DNA of 56,929 nucleotides from Dolosicoccus paucivorans (GTDB lineage Bacteria; Bacillota; Bacilli; Lactobacillales; Aerococcaceae), in NCBI RefSeq assembly GCF_900100125.1, contig NZ_FNEL01000005.1, positions 1 to 56,929 on the forward strand. Reading direction: 5' to 3'. The notes under the pieces are model-generated. The model ran no database searches. It saw nothing but the letters and a program-made list of their open reading frames with translations, and was not told the DNA's origin. Made by a program: the position numbers and the translations under genes. Below, in pieces: positions 7,858 through 18,170 of this stretch (the first letter of the stretch is position 1; the number at the start of each line of letters is the position of its first letter).

Positions 7858-8793
7858 ATGCAACAATGGCATCAAGTTACCCTCATCGCTAATAATTTAA
7901 GCGATGATACAATTGATTACATTAATTATTTATACTTTGAATTAGGTGCAACAGGCACGCAAGTGAAATATGCCACAGATTATTTAAAAAACACTCTTAA
8001 TTTATTTGGGACTCTTGAAGATCCATTGACTACAGATTTAGATCGTCCCACTCAAATCGAAGCTTATTTTGACGAATTACCTGACGTGGATCGATTAGAA
8101 AAGAAATTAGAGAGCTATTTAGAAGGAATAAACTGGCAGGTAGAAACCACTACAGTTCAAGAAGAAAATTGGCAAGAAGGATGGATGGAACATTATCATC
8201 CGGAAATGATTAGTCGCTTTTTAACGATTGTGCCTGAGTGGTATGATTATACGCCTAGTCCTGGTGAAGAAATGATTCGCATCAATCCCGGACTTTCTTT
8301 TGGAACCGGTAACCATCCAACAACGAAACTCGGCGCACAAGCTTTAGAGATGGTCATGCGCGGAGGGGAAGTCGTTCTAGATGTGGGAACAGGAAGTGGT
8401 ATATTATCCTTTGTAGCTCAGCGCTTTGGAGCAAGGTATGTATATGGATATGACCTAGATCCGCAGGCGATTGAAAGTGCTAGAGGCAATTTAATTCATC
8501 AAACATCACAAGCTAAAGAAAGCATTGAATTTTACGTCAATGATTTATTAAAAGGTATTGATCATGAAGCAGATATTATTGTGGCTAATATTTTACCTCA
8601 TATTTTAGTGCATTTATTTGAAGATGCTAAACGACTTCTTAAGCCAAAGGGTCATTTGATTTTAGGAGGTATTATTGACGATCAAACAGATTTCATTGAA
8701 GAAAAATTAGATCAATTTGGTTGGCAAGTAGTTCAAAAGATGACTTATTATGAGTGGACCGGCTACATTGTTCAGTTAAAGAAAGAAGGCTAA
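7858..8793 (+). CDS. prmA: Ribosomal protein L11 methyltransferase
   Basis: A 311-residue SAM-dependent protein methyltransferase that trimethylates L11 on Lys and N-terminal residues. It has the small N-terminal substrate domain with the conserved EENWQEGWMEHYHP, then FGTGNHPTT (about residue 147), the SAM-binding DVGTGSGIL (about 174) and VANILPHIL. Length is standard. AAAGGAG precedes the start. The stop codon is one base from the rsmE start, so the two are translationally coupled. Confidence 0.95.
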   Translation: MQQWHQVTLIANNLSDDTIDYINYLYFELGATGTQVKYATDYLKNTLNLFGTLEDPLTTDLDRPTQIEAYFDELPDVDRLEKKLESYLEGINWQVETTTVQEENWQEGWMEHYHPEMISRFLTIVPEWYDYTPSPGEEMIRINPGLSFGTGNHPTTKLGAQALEMVMRGGEVVLDVGTGSGILSFVAQRFGARYVYGYDLDPQAIESARGNLIHQTSQAKESIEFYVNDLLKGIDHEADIIVANILPHILVHLFEDAKRLLKPKGHLILGGIIDDQTDFIEEKLDQFGWQVVQKMTYYEWTGYIVQLKKEG

Positions 8794-8794
8794 G

Positions 8795-9565
8795 ATGCAA
8801 CGCTATTTTATCCCTGAATCATCAGTAACAGTGGGCGAAACAATGATTCTCGATCAAGAGATCAGCCATCATATGCTAAAGGTGATGCGCAATCAAGTAA
8901 AAGAGAGTGTTTATTTAGTTTCAGCTGAACAAATGCTTTATGAAGCGGTGTTAATTGAAGAAGTCGACAAAAAAGCCAAAGTAAAAATTAAGCAACAACT
9001 CGCCACTCCTTCAACGGAATTACCGATTAATGTCACAATTGCTTGTGGCTTATCTAAAAATGATAAATTAGATTGGATCGTTCAAAAAGGAACAGAGTGC
9101 GGAATGAGTGCGTTTATTCCCATTGCTTTACAGCGGGATGTCGTAAAGTGGCCAGCCAAAAAGGTGACTCAACGAATCGAGCGGCTGCAAAAAATCGCCA
9201 AAGAAGCGGCTCAGCAGTCCTATCGATTAAAAGTGCCAAAAGTTGATTCCTATACTTCCTTTAAACAGCTATTAGACTTATCAAAAGAATATGATCATTT
9301 GTTTGTTGCCTATGAAGAAACGGCTAAAAATAATGAATTAAAGACATTGTTAGTAGCTCATGAAAGCTTAAGATTTGATGATAAAGTACTCGTTGTATTT
9401 GGTTCAGAAGGTGGATTTAACCCTACAGAAATTACCCAATTAGAAGAAGTAGGTTTTATTCCTATTGGATTAGGGCCACGTATTTTAAGAGCGGAAACCG
9501 CTCCTATTTATTATTTAGCTACTTTAAGTTATATAAGCGAAATGATGAATAAACCGTTTACATAA
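8795..9565 (+). CDS. rsmE: 16S rRNA (uracil-1498-N3)-methyltransferase
   Basis: A 256-residue SPOUT-type methyltransferase that acts on U1498 in the 30S decoding region. It has an N-terminal PUA-like domain and the C-terminal knot motifs GSEGGFNPTEI (about residue 202) and LGPRILRAETA, which bind SAM. Length is as expected. It ends the ypsC - DUF3013 - prmA - rsmE run; rel begins after its own promoter just behind the stop codon. Confidence 0.95.
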   Translation: MQRYFIPESSVTVGETMILDQEISHHMLKVMRNQVKESVYLVSAEQMLYEAVLIEEVDKKAKVKIKQQLATPSTELPINVTIACGLSKNDKLDWIVQKGTECGMSAFIPIALQRDVVKWPAKKVTQRIERLQKIAKEAAQQSYRLKVPKVDSYTSFKQLLDLSKEYDHLFVAYEETAKNNELKTLLVAHESLRFDDKVLVVFGSEGGFNPTEITQLEEVGFIPIGLGPRILRAETAPIYYLATLSYISEMMNKPFT

Positions 9566-9568
9566 GCA

Positions 9569-9597
9569 TTGGCAACTTTTAGAAAGTACGGTATGAT
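9569..9597 (+). promoter_or_regulatory. rel promoter
   Basis: TTGGCA (9569-9574) and TATGAT (9592-9597) at 17-base spacing lie just after the rsmE stop and 34 bases before the rel start codon. Confidence 0.65.
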
Positions 9598-9630
9598 ATA
9601 TTAATATACGAATGAAAGAGGTGACCCATC

Positions 9631-11841
9631 ATGGCAAGAAATCCTGACCTAACTGCCAAGGAAGTCATGGATATATGTGCTTCCTATATGAATGAAGATC
9701 AATTAAAATTTGTTGAAAAGTCCCTAGACTATGCTACAAAAGCTCATGAAGGGCAAATGAGAATGTCAGGTGAGCCATATATTATTCACCCGATTCAAGT
9801 AGCAGGTATTTTAGCTCAATTAGGTATGGACACGGATACAGTCGCGGCAGGTTTTTTACATGATGTTGTAGAAGACACAGACCACACATTAGAAGACATT
9901 GCTGAAAACTTTAATGACGCAACAGCTTTTATTGTTGACGGTGTAACTAAATTAGGAAAGATTCGTTTTCAAAGTAAAGAAGAAGCCTTAGCGGAAAATC
10001 ACCGTAAAATGCTTTTAGCTATGGCAAAAGACATGCGAATTATTATTGTAAAGTTAGCGGACCGTTTGCATAATATGCGTACGATGAAATTCCAAAAACC
10101 TGAAAAACAAATCGAAAAATCAAAAGAAGCGTTAGAAGTCTACGCGCCATTAGCAGACCGATTAGGGATGAATGTGATTAAGTGGGAATTAGAAGATACA
10201 TCGTTGCGCTATTTAAATCCTGGCGACTATTACAATATCGTCAAACTGATGAAAGTAAAGCGCAATGAACGAGAAGCTTATATTCAAGAAGCCATTGATG
10301 TGATTGAGAAATCTTTAAAAGAAACGGGAATTGAAGGCGAAGTATACGGACGACCTAAACATTTATATTCCATTTACCGTAAGATGACGGATCAAAATAA
10401 AGAGTTTGATGATATTTATGACTTACTAGCGATTCGGATTTTAGTCCATGACGTAAAGGATTGTTACGCCGCTTTAGGAATTATTCATACGAAATGGAAG
10501 CCGTTACCTGGTCGTTTTAAAGATTATATCGCTATGCCGAAGGCTAATATGTACCAATCCCTTCATACAACGGTGATTGGTCCTTTAGGTAAGCCTATTG
10601 AAATTCAAATTCGTACCTATGAAATGCATGACGTAGCCGAAAATGGGGTTGCAGCTCACTGGGCTTATAAACAAGGCCGAACGCAAGCAGTTAAACCAGA
10701 AGACAATATCCAACGTCAGTTAAAGTGGTTTAGAGATTTAGTCGAACTACAAGACGATGCAAGAGATGCTAGCGAATTTATGGATTTTGTGAAAGAAGAT
10801 ATTTTTAAAGATTTAGTCTATGTCTTCTCTCCACAAGGAGATGTGTTTGAACTCCCTAAAGGAGCAGGTCCGATTGACTTTGCTTACAATGTTCATAGTG
10901 AAGTCGGCGATAAAACTGTTGGCGCTAAAGTGAATGGTCGAATTGTTACTTTAAACTATAAATTAAAAACTGGTGACATTGTCGAAATTTTAACGAATCC
11001 AAACTCCGGCGGACCTAGCCGAGACTGGATTAAATTTGCTTCCACTAGTAAAGCGCGAAATAAAATTAGACGACATTTTAAAATAATTGATGCTGAACGA
11101 AACCGAGCGGATGGGCAAGATTTATTAGAAGACGCTTTAAAGAAAGAAAAGATTCCTTTACGAGTATTAGCTACCCGGTCATCAACGGATGAAATCTTAA
11201 AGCGTTTTAACCATAATACGATGGAAGAGTTATACGTTTCCATTGGCGTAGGGGATGTTCCTTTAACAACGATTGTTAATTATATTCGTAAACGAGAAAA
11301 CGACAAAGCAACTAAAGCAGAACCTAAAACAGTTTCTAATACGGAAACCATTCAAAAAGATCACCGTCACAATGACCGAACAAAGCCGAATGAATCAGGA
11401 GTTATCGTCAAAGGAATGGACGGATTAATGGTTCGTTTAAGTCGTTGTTGTAACCCAGTTCCAGGAGACCCGATTATTGGCTACATTACAAGAGGACGAG
11501 GCATTTCGGTTCACCGCGTAGACTGTAAAAACTTATTAACGGATCCCGACTATAAAGAGCGAACCATTGAAGTGGCTTGGCAAAATACAGCAGCTTCAGA
11601 AGATTATGAAACAGAATTACAAATCGCTGGGTTTGATCGTTCTGGTTTAATGAATGATGTATTAAATGTCATTAATCATACTGTTCGTAACTTAAAAGGA
11701 ATCAATGGACGGATTACAGATGAAGGAATGGCCGTATTGACAGTCACTGTTTTGATTTCTAATATTTCTCAGCTAGAAGACTTGATCCGCAAGTTATCCA
11801 ATATTCCGGATGTCTATGAAGTTGAACGAGTTGTAGGTTAG
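9631..11841 (+). CDS. relA: Bifunctional (p)ppGpp synthetase/hydrolase Rel
   Basis: A 736-residue long RelA/SpoT homologue that makes and degrades the stringent-response alarmones. Domains in order: HD hydrolase with H77-D78 and E81-D82 ([10 protein letters not shown]); synthetase with RFKD near residue 295 followed by [17 protein letters not shown] ([17 protein letters not shown], about 404); the zinc-finger-like region with [10 protein letters not shown] (about 604); and a C-terminal ACT domain. An intact HD site together with RxKD in the synthetase is the pattern of bifunctional Gram-positive Rel. It is preceded by its own promoter and GAAAGAGGTGA. dtd follows after 13 bases, an association conserved in Firmicutes. 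Confidence 0.96.
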   Translation: MARNPDLTAKEVMDICASYMNEDQLKFVEKSLDYATKAHEGQMRMSGEPYIIHPIQVAGILAQLGMDTDTVAAGFLHDVVEDTDHTLEDIAENFNDATAFIVDGVTKLGKIRFQSKEEALAENHRKMLLAMAKDMRIIIVKLADRLHNMRTMKFQKPEKQIEKSKEALEVYAPLADRLGMNVIKWELEDTSLRYLNPGDYYNIVKLMKVKRNEREAYIQEAIDVIEKSLKETGIEGEVYGRPKHLYSIYRKMTDQNKEFDDIYDLLAIRILVHDVKDCYAALGIIHTKWKPLPGRFKDYIAMPKANMYQSLHTTVIGPLGKPIEIQIRTYEMHDVAENGVAAHWAYKQGRTQAVKPEDNIQRQLKWFRDLVELQDDARDASEFMDFVKEDIFKDLVYVFSPQGDVFELPKGAGPIDFAYNVHSEVGDKTVGAKVNGRIVTLNYKLKTGDIVEILTNPNSGGPSRDWIKFASTSKARNKIRRHFKIIDAERNRADGQDLLEDALKKEKIPLRVLATRSSTDEILKRFNHNTMEELYVSIGVGDVPLTTIVNYIRKRENDKATKAEPKTVSNTETIQKDHRHNDRTKPNESGVIVKGMDGLMVRLSRCCNPVPGDPIIGYITRGRGISVHRVDCKNLLTDPDYKERTIEVAWQNTAASEDYETELQIAGFDRSGLMNDVLNVINHTVRNLKGINGRITDEGMAVLTVTVLISNISQLEDLIRKLSNIPDVYEVERVVG

Positions 11842-11854
11842 TAAAGGAGAAGTT

Positions 11855-12301
11855 ATGCGAATCATTATTCAACGTAGTAAAGAAAGTAGCGTCTCAGTAG
11901 AAGGAGAAGTTATTGGCTCTATTGATAAAGGGCTTGTGTTATTAGTGGGCTTTCACGATGATGACACTCAAGAGGATTTAGATTATGCGGTTCGTAAAGT
12001 AGTCAATATGCGTTTATTTAGCGATGACGAGGGTCGAATGAATTTAAGTCTAAAAGATATTAAAGGTGCTATTTTATCTGTTAGCCAGTTCACCTTATAT
12101 GCCAACACTAAAAAAGGTAACCGACCAAGTTTTATGGCGGCTGCTCAACCTGATTATGCTGAACAACTTTACCATCAGTTCAATGAAAAATTAAAAGAAG
12201 AAAACGTTCCCGTAGAAACGGGATCGTTTGGAGCGATGATGGATGTGTCCATTCAAAATGATGGGCCAGTGACTATTATTTTAGATACGAAAGATCGTTA
12301 A
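11855..12301 (+). CDS. dtd: D-aminoacyl-tRNA deacylase
   Basis: A 148-residue protein that removes D-amino acids wrongly attached to tRNA. The family signatures [17 protein letters not shown] and the C-terminal Gly-Pro element ([11 protein letters not shown]) are intact; catalysis uses the Gly-cisPro motif and the Thr-rich SQFTL loop. Length is standard. AAAGGAGAAG precedes the start. It is the second gene of the rel-dtd operon, which ends at a strong bidirectional terminator. Confidence 0.95.
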   Translation: MRIIIQRSKESSVSVEGEVIGSIDKGLVLLVGFHDDDTQEDLDYAVRKVVNMRLFSDDEGRMNLSLKDIKGAILSVSQFTLYANTKKGNRPSFMAAAQPDYAEQLYHQFNEKLKEENVPVETGSFGAMMDVSIQNDGPVTIILDTKDR

Positions 12302-12347
12302 AAAATCCCTTTAAAACCGTAGACAAATGGTTTTAAAGGGATTTCTT
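12301..12347. terminator. Bidirectional terminator between dtd and the LytH-like gene
   Basis: AAATCCCTTTAAAACC and GGTTTTAAAGGGATTT pair perfectly around a short loop, with A-rich and T-rich flanks on both sides, so it can stop both convergent transcripts. It touches both stop codons. Confidence 0.85.
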
Positions 12348-13720
12348 TATGGTTGATTTGTACGAGAAGTCAAATAATTTTCAATTCCTTGGGTCAATAA
12401 ATGGGCAAGTCGTTGTCGATATTCGGCCGTTTTAATAATATCTAAGTCATGAGAAGAGCTAACGTAGCCTAATTCTAAAAGTAAACTTGGTCGATTGTTT
12501 TCTCGAATGACTTGATAGTTTCCAAAGTGAATGCCGTTATTTTGCAGTGGACCTTCCATTAATGCGTTATTAATCGCTTCAGCAAGACCTAAATCTTCTA
12601 AATGATAAAAATAGGTTGACGTTCCACTAAAATCATGAGCTAATTCGTCATAATGGATACTTACAAAAATATCAGAATATTCTTCATTACTTAACTTAGC
12701 ACGGTCTTTTAACTCTACTGACTGATCGTCCGTTCGAGTCATCATAACCACAGCACCTTTTTCTTCAAGAGCTTCTTTTAAAGCTAAAGACGTCGAAAGT
12801 GTGAGATCCTTTTCATAAGTATCATCGCGAGCGATAGCTCCCGGATCTTCACCACCGTGACCCGGGTCAATAGTAATGACGGCGTCTTTTAAAGAAGTCG
12901 CAATGGCCGGTTCGTGGTTATCTGAATCGGCTAAAAAGGCGGTAGAACGACTGTTGACGTAACCTTTTTGACCATTTTCATCTTCTACGTAATATAATTC
13001 TTCGCCAAAGTTGTCTTCAACCGAATTAATGTATTTAAAGGTTTGGTTAAGCTCTACAACATACAACATATCAGTATCGACAGCAGGTCCTTCAAAAAAG
13101 AACTGTTCAGGTTCTCTAACTTGAACGATTTCTCCTTCTTGATATTCAATTTTTCCAAATTCAGCATTTTCAGCTTCGAATTCGTTATAAGTTGTTGAAG
13201 TAGCTGTCGTGTTATTAGCTGAAGGGACGATATCGATGAGAGAAGTGTCGATGTATCCTTCTTGTCCATTATAAGAAATTTTAGCCCACTGTTCATCGAT
13301 CATTTGAATTGGAATTTGTTCCTTATCTCGTGTGCGATCAATTTCTTTTCGGTCTTTAGAAGTGGTATTGTAAATTGGAGTGTCGGTATACGTCAATGCA
13401 CTGACGTCTTTGGAGGATTCAATATTTGATTGATTGGCCATCCAAACAGGAATCCAGCCCACTTGATTATTTTGCGTTCTTATCTTATACCAGTTATTAT
13501 GCTCTTTAATAATATTATATTTATCCCCGACATTTAATTCAAAAATTGCTTTTTCTTGTGTATTCCGTTGATGGGTCCCATAAATAGAGTGATGTTCTAC
13601 TACTTTTTGTGGTTGGACTACTAAAGGAATAAGACAAATAAAGACAATTGTGAATAGACCAATCGATAATGTAAGGGGGAATAATTTTCTAGAAAAGAGG
13701 GATCTTAAAGTGCTCTTCAC
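12347..13720 (-). CDS. lytH: Membrane-anchored amidase with SH3b domains (LytH-like)
   Basis: It codes for 457 residues. The start is GTG 13720, placed six bases after a perfect AGGAGG; a TTG further upstream would put that AGGAGG inside the gene. The order is: a cytoplasmic Arg/Lys-rich tail, one membrane segment (about 15-36), SH3b-type wall-binding domains (for example GDKYNIIKEHNNWYKIR...GWIPVWM and GYIDTSLI), and an Amidase_3 zinc domain with DPGHGGEDPG (about residue 278), TYEKDLTL, SIHYDE and LLLELGYV. Domain order and position between dtd and hisS match S. aureus LytH, which trims stem peptides to control wall synthesis sites. In the first zinc motif PG replaces the AG of the GW amidase; the ligand His is kept. 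Confidence 0.88.
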   Translation of the reverse strand: MKSTLRSLFSRKLFPLTLSIGLFTIVFICLIPLVVQPQKVVEHHSIYGTHQRNTQEKAIFELNVGDKYNIIKEHNNWYKIRTQNNQVGWIPVWMANQSNIESSKDVSALTYTDTPIYNTTSKDRKEIDRTRDKEQIPIQMIDEQWAKISYNGQEGYIDTSLIDIVPSANNTTATSTTYNEFEAENAEFGKIEYQEGEIVQVREPEQFFFEGPAVDTDMLYVVELNQTFKYINSVEDNFGEELYYVEDENGQKGYVNSRSTAFLADSDNHEPAIATSLKDAVITIDPGHGGEDPGAIARDDTYEKDLTLSTSLALKEALEEKGAVVMMTRTDDQSVELKDRAKLSNEEYSDIFVSIHYDELAHDFSGTSTYFYHLEDLGLAEAINNALMEGPLQNNGIHFGNYQVIRENNRPSLLLELGYVSSSHDLDIIKTAEYRQRLAHLLTQGIENYLTSRTNQP

Positions 13721-13814
13721 ACGCGGCCTCCTAATCAATTAATTCTTATTGATTATATTATAGTGATCCCTTAGTGAATTATCAATACACACTGTTAAAG
13801 TCATAAAGAGCTAC

Positions 13815-13843
13815 TTGACACCTACTTGAAGATCCGTTATTGT
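13815..13843 (+). promoter_or_regulatory. hisS-aspS promoter
   Basis: A perfect TTGACA (13815-13820) and TATTGT (13838-13843) at 17-base spacing give a start near 13850, at the head of the T-box leader. Confidence 0.7.
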
Positions 13844-13849
13844 AAATAG

Positions 13850-14086
13850 TAGCTATATTATTAAAATTCATTGAAGCGGATTTTTTTCATTCTAAATAAC
13901 AGAGAGTCTATCATTGGTGAAAGTAGATAAGAATTGAGTTGACACCCGCTTAGAAGAATAATGCAAAGTTATTCCGCGACATCGCGTTACAATGTTTAAG
14001 ACAGCAATAAATTATATTGTTAAAATTAGGTGGTACCACGCCAAGAGCGTCCTATAGCTTTTTAAGCTTAGGGCGCTTTTTTATAT
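13850..14086 (+). promoter_or_regulatory. T-box riboswitch leader of hisS-aspS
   Basis: The leader binds uncharged tRNA and then lets transcription continue. Visible parts: Stem I base AATAAC...GTTATT, an AGAGAG kink-turn element, a distal hairpin with GGTGAAA, the canonical T-box TTAGGTGGTACCACG (14026-14040), whose TGG pairs with the tRNA CCA end, and a terminator stem (GAGCGTCC...GGGCGCTT then T6). The likely specifier is in GACACC at 13941-13946, which holds CAC (His) and, shifted two bases, GAC (Asp). It fills the long gap between the LytH-like gene and hisS. Confidence 0.92.
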
Positions 14087-14102
14087 TGAAGGAGGAATAT
14101 TG

Positions 14103-15422
14103 ATGATTCGTAAGATGAAAGGAACAGAAGACTTGTTGCCAAATGAAACATATCGTTGGCAATATCTTGAAGATACAGCACGTATGTTATTTGAAAGTTA
14201 TAATTTTCAAGAAATACGAACTCCTTTATTTGAATCATTTGATTTATTTAGTCGCTCTGTAGGAGAGACGACTGATATTATTTCTAAGGAAATGTATGAC
14301 TTTTATGACAAAGGCGATCGCCACATTGCTCTTCGTCCAGAAGGGACCGCGCCAGTGGTTCGAGCCTATGTTGAACACAAACTCTTCGGACCCGAACATC
14401 CTCAACCTTTAAAAGTGTATTATATGGGGCCAATGTTTCGCTATGAGCGTCCTCAAGCAGGTCGTCAACGTCAGTTCCATCAAATTGGTGTGGAAGTGTT
14501 TGGCAGTATGAACCCGGCCACAGATGCGGAAACCATTGCTTTGGCTTGGGACTACTTACAAGAGTTAGGGGTTAAAGATTTAACGTTATACATTAACTCT
14601 TTAGGTACAAGTGAAGACCGAGCGAATTACCGTCAAGCTTTAATAGATTACTTTACACCATTAAAGGATCAACTGAGTCCTGAGTCACAAACGCGTTTAG
14701 AAGATAATCCGTTACGTATTTTAGATAGTAAAAATCCTGATGACCAAAGGTTAGTAGAAGATGCTCCTAAAATTTTGGATTATATTAATGATGAAAGTAA
14801 AAAACACTTTGAATCAGTACAATCATTACTGAGTGCTTTAAATATTCCCTACGAAGTCGATCCTTTAATCGTTCGTGGGTTAGATTATTATCAAGATACG
14901 ATTTTTGAAATTATGGTTCAAGATAAAGGAATTGGCGCTCAATCGACGATTTGTGGGGGCGGGCGCTATGATGGTTTAGTACAATCTTTAGGTGGACCTC
15001 AAACGCCTGGCTTTGGCTTTGGCTTAGGAATGGAGCGTTTATTACTCCTTCTAGATAAAGAAGAAGTTGAAATTCCGCAACCTGAAGGACTGGATGTTTT
15101 TGTGATTGGTTTAGGCGAAGAGGTCAATGAAATGGCTCTACGTTTAGTTCAAGCCGCCAGACAAGATGGGCTTATCGCAGACCGTGACTTTTTAGATCGC
15201 AGTTTAAGATCACAATTTAGAACTGCTGATCGCCAAAAAGCCAAAACAACAATTGTTCTTGGTGAAAATGAATTAAAAGAAGGGCAAGTCAAACTGAAAA
15301 ACCAAGAAACGAACAAAGAACGTACAGTAAAAATTGATGATTTATTAGAAAACTTTTTATTTGAATTCCAAAAATCAACGACAGATACAAGTGTCATTGA
15401 CAGCTTTTTTAAAGGAGAGTAA
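14103..15422 (+). CDS. hisS: Histidyl-tRNA synthetase
   Basis: A 439-residue class II synthetase from ATG 14103, seven bases after GGAGG; a TTG three bases earlier is less well spaced. Motif 2 (GPMFRYERPQAGRQRQFHQ, about residue 108), the histidine-binding loop (RGLDYYQDTIFE, about 257) and motif 3 (GFGFGLGMERLLLLL) are intact, with a C-terminal anticodon-binding domain that ends in a Ser/Thr-rich tail. It is first in the T-box controlled hisS-aspS operon. Length is slightly above the usual 420-430. Confidence 0.96.
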   Translation: MIRKMKGTEDLLPNETYRWQYLEDTARMLFESYNFQEIRTPLFESFDLFSRSVGETTDIISKEMYDFYDKGDRHIALRPEGTAPVVRAYVEHKLFGPEHPQPLKVYYMGPMFRYERPQAGRQRQFHQIGVEVFGSMNPATDAETIALAWDYLQELGVKDLTLYINSLGTSEDRANYRQALIDYFTPLKDQLSPESQTRLEDNPLRILDSKNPDDQRLVEDAPKILDYINDESKKHFESVQSLLSALNIPYEVDPLIVRGLDYYQDTIFEIMVQDKGIGAQSTICGGGRYDGLVQSLGGPQTPGFGFGLGMERLLLLLDKEEVEIPQPEGLDVFVIGLGEEVNEMALRLVQAARQDGLIADRDFLDRSLRSQFRTADRQKAKTTIVLGENELKEGQVKLKNQETNKERTVKIDDLLENFLFEFQKSTTDTSVIDSFFKGE

Positions 15423-15425
15423 ATA

Positions 15426-17219
15426 ATGGAAAAACGAACAACATATAGTGGATTAGTCAACGAATCAATGGTCGGTCAAACGATCACATTAAAAGGATGG
15501 GTGCAACGCCGTCGTGACTTTGGTGGGTTAATTTTCGTAGACTTAAGAGACCGCGAAGGAATCTCTCAAGTTGTTTTTGATGAAGAGGTTATCGGAGAAG
15601 AAGCGATGAAAGTCGTTGACGGCTTACGCTCTGAATACGTTATTAGTGTAACCGGTGAATTAAAACAACGAGATGAAGCTCAATATAACGACAACATTAA
15701 AACAGGAAAAGTCGAATTGGAAGCCCATGAAATCACTTTATTATCTAAAGCAAAAACACCTGCGATTTACATTGAAGACGATATTGATGTGGATGAAGAA
15801 GTACGTTTACGTCACCGTTATTTAGACTTACGTCGTCCAGAAATGTACCAAAACTTATTGTTACGTCACAAAACAACTCACAGTATTCGCGAATATTTGA
15901 ATAGTGTTGGTTTTTTAGATGTTGAAACGCCGACATTAACTAAGTCAACTCCTGAAGGAGCTAGAGACTACCTTGTACCAACACGTCGTGAACCAGGTTA
16001 CTTTTATGCATTACCTCAATCACCGCAACTATTCAAACAACTCTTAATGGGAGCTGGAGTTGACCGTTATTACCAAATTGCTCGTTGTTTTAGAGATGAG
16101 GACTTACGTGGAGACCGTCAACCGGAATTTACTCAAGTTGACTTAGAGATGAGCTTTGCGACGCAAGAAGAAATTCAACAAACTGTTGAAGAAATGCTTA
16201 AAAAAGTCGTCAAAGATACAAAAGGCATCGAAATAACTGAAGACTTCCCAACAATGACTTATGCTCATGCGATGGAACATTATGGCTCAGATAAGCCAGA
16301 TATTCGCTTTGAAATGACGTTAAAAGATTTAACTGAGTTTGCCAAAACAAGCGAGTTTGGCGTCTTTGCCAATGCGGTAAAGGCAGGTGGACAAGTTAAG
16401 GGAATTAACTTAAAAGGATTAGCGGACGAGTATACCCGTAAAACAGCCGATGAATTAATTGAGATCGTTAAACCATACGGTGCGAAAGGTTTAGCATGGA
16501 TTAAAGTCACCGAAGATGGCTTTAATGGCCCAATTCAACGTTTCTTTAGCGATGAAGAATCTGTTAAAGTCATTACAGAAACTTTTGAGGCCGAACCGGG
16601 AGACATTATTTTCTTCGTAGCGGATTCGAAAGAAGTAGTCGCTGCTTCTCTTGCAGAATTACGAGTTCACTTAGCGAAAAAACATGGGTTAATCGACGAA
16701 AACGAACTAGCTTTCCTATGGGTCATCGATTGGCCATTATTAGAGTATGACGAAGAAGCTGGTCGCTATGTGGCAATGCACCATCCGTTCACTTCACCAC
16801 AAAATGACGATATTGAAGCATTAAAAGCTCATCCAGAAGAAGCATTAGCTCGCGCTTATGATATTGTCTTAAATGGTTACGAAATTGGTGGCGGATCATT
16901 ACGTATTTATACACCAGAAATGCAAATGCAAATGTTTGAATTATTAGGCTTTACGCCACAACAAGCTAAAGAACAATTTGGTTTCTTACTAGAAGCCTTT
17001 GAATATGGTTTCCCACCACATGGTGGACTGGCTTTAGGGTTAGACCGTTTAGTCATGATTTTAGCTAACGAACCAAACATTCGTGAAGTCATTGCCTTTC
17101 CAAAAACAGGTCGTGGTGTAGACTTAATGATGCATGCACCAGATAAAGTTGCTAAAGATCAGTTAGACGAACTACATTTAGGCGTTAAACCGCGTCCTAA
17201 CAAGCCAAGCTCAAAATAG
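15426..17219 (+). CDS. aspS: Aspartyl-tRNA synthetase
   Basis: A 597-residue class II enzyme of the bacterial type: N-terminal OB-fold anticodon domain ([22 protein letters not shown]), motif 2 ([20 protein letters not shown], about residue 221), the bacterial GAD insertion, and motif 3 ([13 protein letters not shown], about 533). It starts three bases after the hisS stop, and its ribosome binding site (AAAGGAGAG) overlaps the hisS end, so it is co-expressed from the T-box leader. Confidence 0.97.
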   Translation: MEKRTTYSGLVNESMVGQTITLKGWVQRRRDFGGLIFVDLRDREGISQVVFDEEVIGEEAMKVVDGLRSEYVISVTGELKQRDEAQYNDNIKTGKVELEAHEITLLSKAKTPAIYIEDDIDVDEEVRLRHRYLDLRRPEMYQNLLLRHKTTHSIREYLNSVGFLDVETPTLTKSTPEGARDYLVPTRREPGYFYALPQSPQLFKQLLMGAGVDRYYQIARCFRDEDLRGDRQPEFTQVDLEMSFATQEEIQQTVEEMLKKVVKDTKGIEITEDFPTMTYAHAMEHYGSDKPDIRFEMTLKDLTEFAKTSEFGVFANAVKAGGQVKGINLKGLADEYTRKTADELIEIVKPYGAKGLAWIKVTEDGFNGPIQRFFSDEESVKVITETFEAEPGDIIFFVADSKEVVAASLAELRVHLAKKHGLIDENELAFLWVIDWPLLEYDEEAGRYVAMHHPFTSPQNDDIEALKAHPEEALARAYDIVLNGYEIGGGSLRIYTPEMQMQMFELLGFTPQQAKEQFGFLLEAFEYGFPPHGGLALGLDRLVMILANEPNIREVIAFPKTGRGVDLMMHAPDKVAKDQLDELHLGVKPRPNKPSSK

Positions 17220-17230
17220 GAGTTGATTAC

Positions 17231-18124
17231 ATGTTAATCGGATCTCATGTTTCTTTAAAAGGAGATAAAATGCTGCTAGGATCCGTTGAAGAAGCAGCCT
17301 CATATGGAAGTGATGTCTTTATGGTTTATACCGGCGCACCGCAAAACACGCGCCGGAAAGCCATTGATACGTTCCGAATTGAAGAAGCTCATGAACTAAT
17401 GAAAGAAAGTAACATTAAGTTTTTCACAGTTCATGCACCTTACATTGTTAACTTAGCCAATACAACAAAAGAAGGCTATCATGAATTCGCCATTGAATTT
17501 TTACAAGAAGAAATTAGAAGAACTCATGCGATTGGCGCTCATCAAATTACGCTTCATCCCGGAGCTCACGTAGGAGCAGGGCTAGAAGTCGGAATGAAGC
17601 AGTTGATTCACGGTTTAAATGAAGTCGTCAATCCAGATGTAGATGTTCAAATCGCCTTGGAGACAATGGCTGGTAAGGGAACAGAAATTGGGCGAACGTT
17701 TGAAGAGCTCGCTCAAATTATTGATGGAGTCACTCATAACGATAAGTTATCTGTTACCTTTGATACATGTCACGTCTTTGATGCAGGCTATAATATTAAA
17801 GAAGACTTTGATGGCGTATTAAATGAATTTGATAAGATCATTGGATTAGATTACTTAAAAGTTATTCATTTAAATGACTCTCGCAATGAACAAGGCAGTC
17901 ATAAAGATCGCCACGCTAATATTGGACAAGGTAATATTGGTTTTGATGCGTTAAACTACATTGCTCATCACCCTCAATTAAAAGGCTTACCGATCATTAT
18001 GGAAACACCTTGGGTGGAAGTCGATGAAAAAACAAAAGTGCCTCCTTATAAGTATGAAATTGAAATGCTTCGAAGTGGTACATACAATCCTCATTTAATG
18101 GAAGACATTAAAGAACAAAAGTAA
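17231..18124 (+). CDS. nfo: Endonuclease IV (AP endonuclease)
   Basis: A 297-residue TIM-barrel enzyme that cuts DNA 5' of abasic sites in base excision repair. The trinuclear zinc site is readable: [53 protein letters not shown] and METPW. Length is standard. TAGGAG precedes the ATG and the gene is 11 bases behind aspS, so it may ride on the same transcript. Confidence 0.96.
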   Translation: MLIGSHVSLKGDKMLLGSVEEAASYGSDVFMVYTGAPQNTRRKAIDTFRIEEAHELMKESNIKFFTVHAPYIVNLANTTKEGYHEFAIEFLQEEIRRTHAIGAHQITLHPGAHVGAGLEVGMKQLIHGLNEVVNPDVDVQIALETMAGKGTEIGRTFEELAQIIDGVTHNDKLSVTFDTCHVFDAGYNIKEDFDGVLNEFDKIIGLDYLKVIHLNDSRNEQGSHKDRHANIGQGNIGFDALNYIAHHPQLKGLPIIMETPWVEVDEKTKVPPYKYEIEMLRSGTYNPHLMEDIKEQK

Positions 18125-18126
18125 AA

Positions 18127-18168
18127 CAAAAGGTAGAAGAAAGCTCATCAGCTACTTCTACCTTTTTT
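18127..18168. terminator. Bidirectional terminator after nfo
   Basis: AAAAGGTAGAAG and CTTCTACCTTTT form the outer stem, with an inner AGCT/AGCT pairing. Both flanks are A/T runs, and it lies between convergent stop codons. Confidence 0.82.
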
Positions 18169-18170
18169 CA

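Noticed and set aside
13721-13738. Upstream TTG start for the LytH-like amidase
   Set aside because: It would place the perfect AGGAGG inside the gene; the GTG at 13720 is correctly spaced from it.
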